DNA from: Pseudomonadota bacterium
GTDB taxonomy: Bacteria; Pseudomonadota; Gammaproteobacteria; Burkholderiales; Burkholderiaceae_C
NCBI GenBank assembly: GCA_963205115.1
Contig: CAUJHV010000050.1
Coordinates: forward strand, 1 to 64,000
Reading direction: 5' to 3'
Length of the DNA stretch: 64,000 nt
Shown: positions 62,390 to 64,000 of the stretch, one piece after another
Layout: each line of letters begins with the position of its first letter
How positions within the stretch are numbered: position 1 is the first letter of the stretch
Position numbers and translations under genes: made by a program
Notes under the pieces: generated by a model
The model's database searches: none
What the model was told of the DNA's origin: nothing
Seen by the model: the letters and a program-made list of their open reading frames with translations, nothing else

Positions 62390-62420
62390 GCCGAGCATCG
62401 AATGCGCCTGGAAGATGCCG

Positions 62421-63224
62421 ATGACCGACGCCCCCTGCCCCGCCCCGCCGCCCGCCGATGAACTGCTGCTCGAACGGCCCGCCGAGGGCGTGGCCCTGCT
62501 GCGCATGCACCGCCCCGAGGCCACCAATGCGCTGAGCCTGGGGCTGCAGGCCCGGTTGTCGGCCGCGTTCACGGACCTGTCGGCCGATGACAGCGTCCGG
62601 GTGATCGTGCTGACCGGCGGCGAGCAGGTGTTCGCAGCCGGGGGCGACATCCGCAGCATGGAGGGCTGCGGGCCCATCGAGATCCTGCAGCGCCACACTG
62701 AACGGGTGTGGGCGCCGATCGAACACTGCCCCAAGCCGGTCATCGCTGCGGTCTGCGGCTACGCCTACGGCGGCGGTGCGGAACTTGCCATGCACTGCGA
62801 CATCATCCTGGCAGGCCAGGGCGCGCGCTTCTCGCAGCCCGAGATCCGAATCGGCATCATGCCGGGCATTGGCGGCACGCAGCGCCTGGTGCGCGCGGTC
62901 GGCAAGTTCAACGCCATGCGCCTGCTGCTCACCGGCCAGCCAGTCGGCGCCGAGGAGGCCCGCCTGATGGGGCTGGTCAGCCAGGTGCTGCCCGACGAGG
63001 AGGTGATCCCCGAGGCGCTGAAGATGGCCCGCCTGATCGCCTCGATGCCGCCGCTGGCCGCACAGCAGGTCAAGGAGGTGGTGCTCGCTGGCGTGGACGC
63101 CTCGCTGGAAGCCGCGCTGGCGCTGGAGCGCAAGGCCAACCAGCTGCTGTTCGCCACACGCGACCAGAAGGAGGGCATGCAGGCCTTCATCGAGAAGCGC
63201 CGGCCGAAGTTCGAGGGACGCTGA
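62421..63224 (+). CDS. Enoyl-CoA hydratase/isomerase (crotonase family)
   Basis: A 267-residue crotonase. The oxyanion-hole regions are EQVFAAGGDIRSME and VCGYAYGGGAELAMHCDIILA. The two catalytic Glu positions of hydratases are not both clear: the stretch FSQPEIRIGIMPGIGGTQRL has the second Glu (QPE). The start at 62421 is chosen because GGAAG lies 6 nt upstream and because the predicted -10 element covers the ATG at 62388. It is a single gene driven from site D, and it converges with ksi. Confidence 0.83.
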   Translation: MTDAPCPAPPPADELLLERPAEGVALLRMHRPEATNALSLGLQARLSAAFTDLSADDSVRVIVLTGGEQVFAAGGDIRSMEGCGPIEILQRHTERVWAPIEHCPKPVIAAVCGYAYGGGAELAMHCDIILAGQGARFSQPEIRIGIMPGIGGTQRLVRAVGKFNAMRLLLTGQPVGAEEARLMGLVSQVLPDEEVIPEALKMARLIASMPPLAAQQVKEVVLAGVDASLEAALALERKANQLLFATRDQKEGMQAFIEKRRPKFEGR

Positions 63225-63266
63225 GCGCTGCGGCCCCCGCCGCACGGCGCGTGGGCCGCAGCCGCA

Positions 63267-63656
<390 letters not shown>

Positions 63657-64000
63657 TCAGAACTGGGTGGGGCGGCCGGCGGCGTCGATGCCGCCATCCA
63701 CCACGATTTGCGCGCCATGCACGTAGCTGGCGGCCGGGCCCATCAGGAAGGCGACCACCGACGCGATCTCGGCCGGCTCGGCGCGCCGGCCCAGCGGCGG
63801 GATGAACTTCTGGATCGCCTCGGCGTAACGCGGGTCGTCCAGCCCGGCCTGCAGCAGCGGCGTCTCGGTGGCGCCGGGCGCCACGCTGTTCAGGCGCACA
63901 CCCGCACGCCCCCAGGCCGGCGCACGCCGGCGCACGGCCACCGTCAGCGCATTCTTGGAACCGGCGTAGGCCAGGTTGCCCCCCTGCGGGCCGGCCCCGT
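63657..64000 (-). CDS. hsdA: 3-alpha-hydroxysteroid dehydrogenase/carbonyl reductase (3' part; cut by the window end)
   Basis: The last 113 codons of an SDR are in the window; the N-terminus lies beyond 64000. The visible part begins with the catalytic YAGSK and continues LNSVAPGATETPLL and VAFLMGPAASYVHGAQIVVDGG. It ends in AAGRPTQF. This tail is very close to the C-terminus I recall for C. testosteroni HsdA, which oxidises 3-alpha-hydroxysteroids with NAD. The gene is directly followed by ksi, giving adjacent enzymes for A-ring oxidation and isomerisation. Confidence 0.9.
   Translation of the reverse strand, partial: GAGPQGGNLAYAGSKNALTVAVRRRAPAWGRAGVRLNSVAPGATETPLLQAGLDDPRYAEAIQKFIPPLGRRAEPAEIASVVAFLMGPAASYVHGAQIVVDGGIDAAGRPTQF

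Noticed and set aside
62388..62420. ATG at 62388 as start of the enoyl-CoA hydratase gene
   Set aside because: It lies inside the predicted -10 element, and the extra residues are unlike crotonase N-termini; ATG 62421 has an SD at the right distance.

Overview
This is high-GC DNA with genes packed in long, often overlapping operons. The proteins look like those of a betaproteobacterial (Burkholderiales-type) degrader of aromatics and steroids: Dmp-type phenol hydroxylase and meta-cleavage enzymes, and Comamonas-like ketosteroid isomerase and 3-alpha-hydroxysteroid dehydrogenase. All assignments come from reading translated sequence and motifs; no database search was run.

Layout. (1) 1-5109: the end of a branched-chain-type ABC importer (permeases, two ATPases), a hotdog thioesterase and a feruloyl-CoA-synthase-like ligase, probably for uptake and CoA activation of an aromatic acid. 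(2) 5198-14353: a rhamnosyltransferase-like GT2, an orphan one-module NRPS (formyltransferase, degenerate condensation-like region, adenylation, carrier, Cys-type thioesterase), acetoacetyl-CoA synthetase and an MFS permease. (3) 14483-15163: a short-chain-dehydrogenase-fold protein with the exact halohydrin dehalogenase signatures. (4) 15271-37868: a phenol degradation locus. A XylR/DmpR-family regulator without the GAFTGA loop is divergent from dmpKLMNO, then comes a complete ABC importer whose binding-protein gene carries an in-frame amber codon, then a second dmpN-dmpO pair with dmpP, dmpQ, dmpB, a GlcG-like gene, dmpC, dmpD, dmpE, dmpH, an SDR gene, dmpF and dmpG. Phenol would be hydroxylated to catechol, cleaved in meta position and taken to pyruvate and acetyl-CoA. 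No dmpI tautomerase gene is visible.

(5) 37912-64000: a steroid catabolic region. One 11-gene operon (62310 down to 49365) holds two CoA ligases, two acyl-CoA dehydrogenase pairs, a MaoC protein, a MaoC-DUF35 hydratase, a thiolase-fold aldolase, an MBL hydrolase and an SDR, resembling the actinobacterial igr steroid side-chain operon. Other units carry a second aldolase with a DUF35-MaoC protein of reversed domain order, an RND/MMPL plus YCF48 pair, a DUF1329-DUF1302 pair, an enoyl-CoA hydratase, ksi and the 3' part of hsdA.

The most interesting pattern is a shared promoter architecture. Four intergenic sites in the steroid region carry an inverted repeat of the form CGTCC-N4-GGACG. In each, a -10-like hexamer (A at position 2, T at position 6) lies 22-23 nt beyond the repeat, which puts the repeat centre near -42.5 as for a class II activator. 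The sites serve five transcription units. A 305-nt remnant of a group II intron lies directly behind the intrinsic terminator of the DUF1302 gene.
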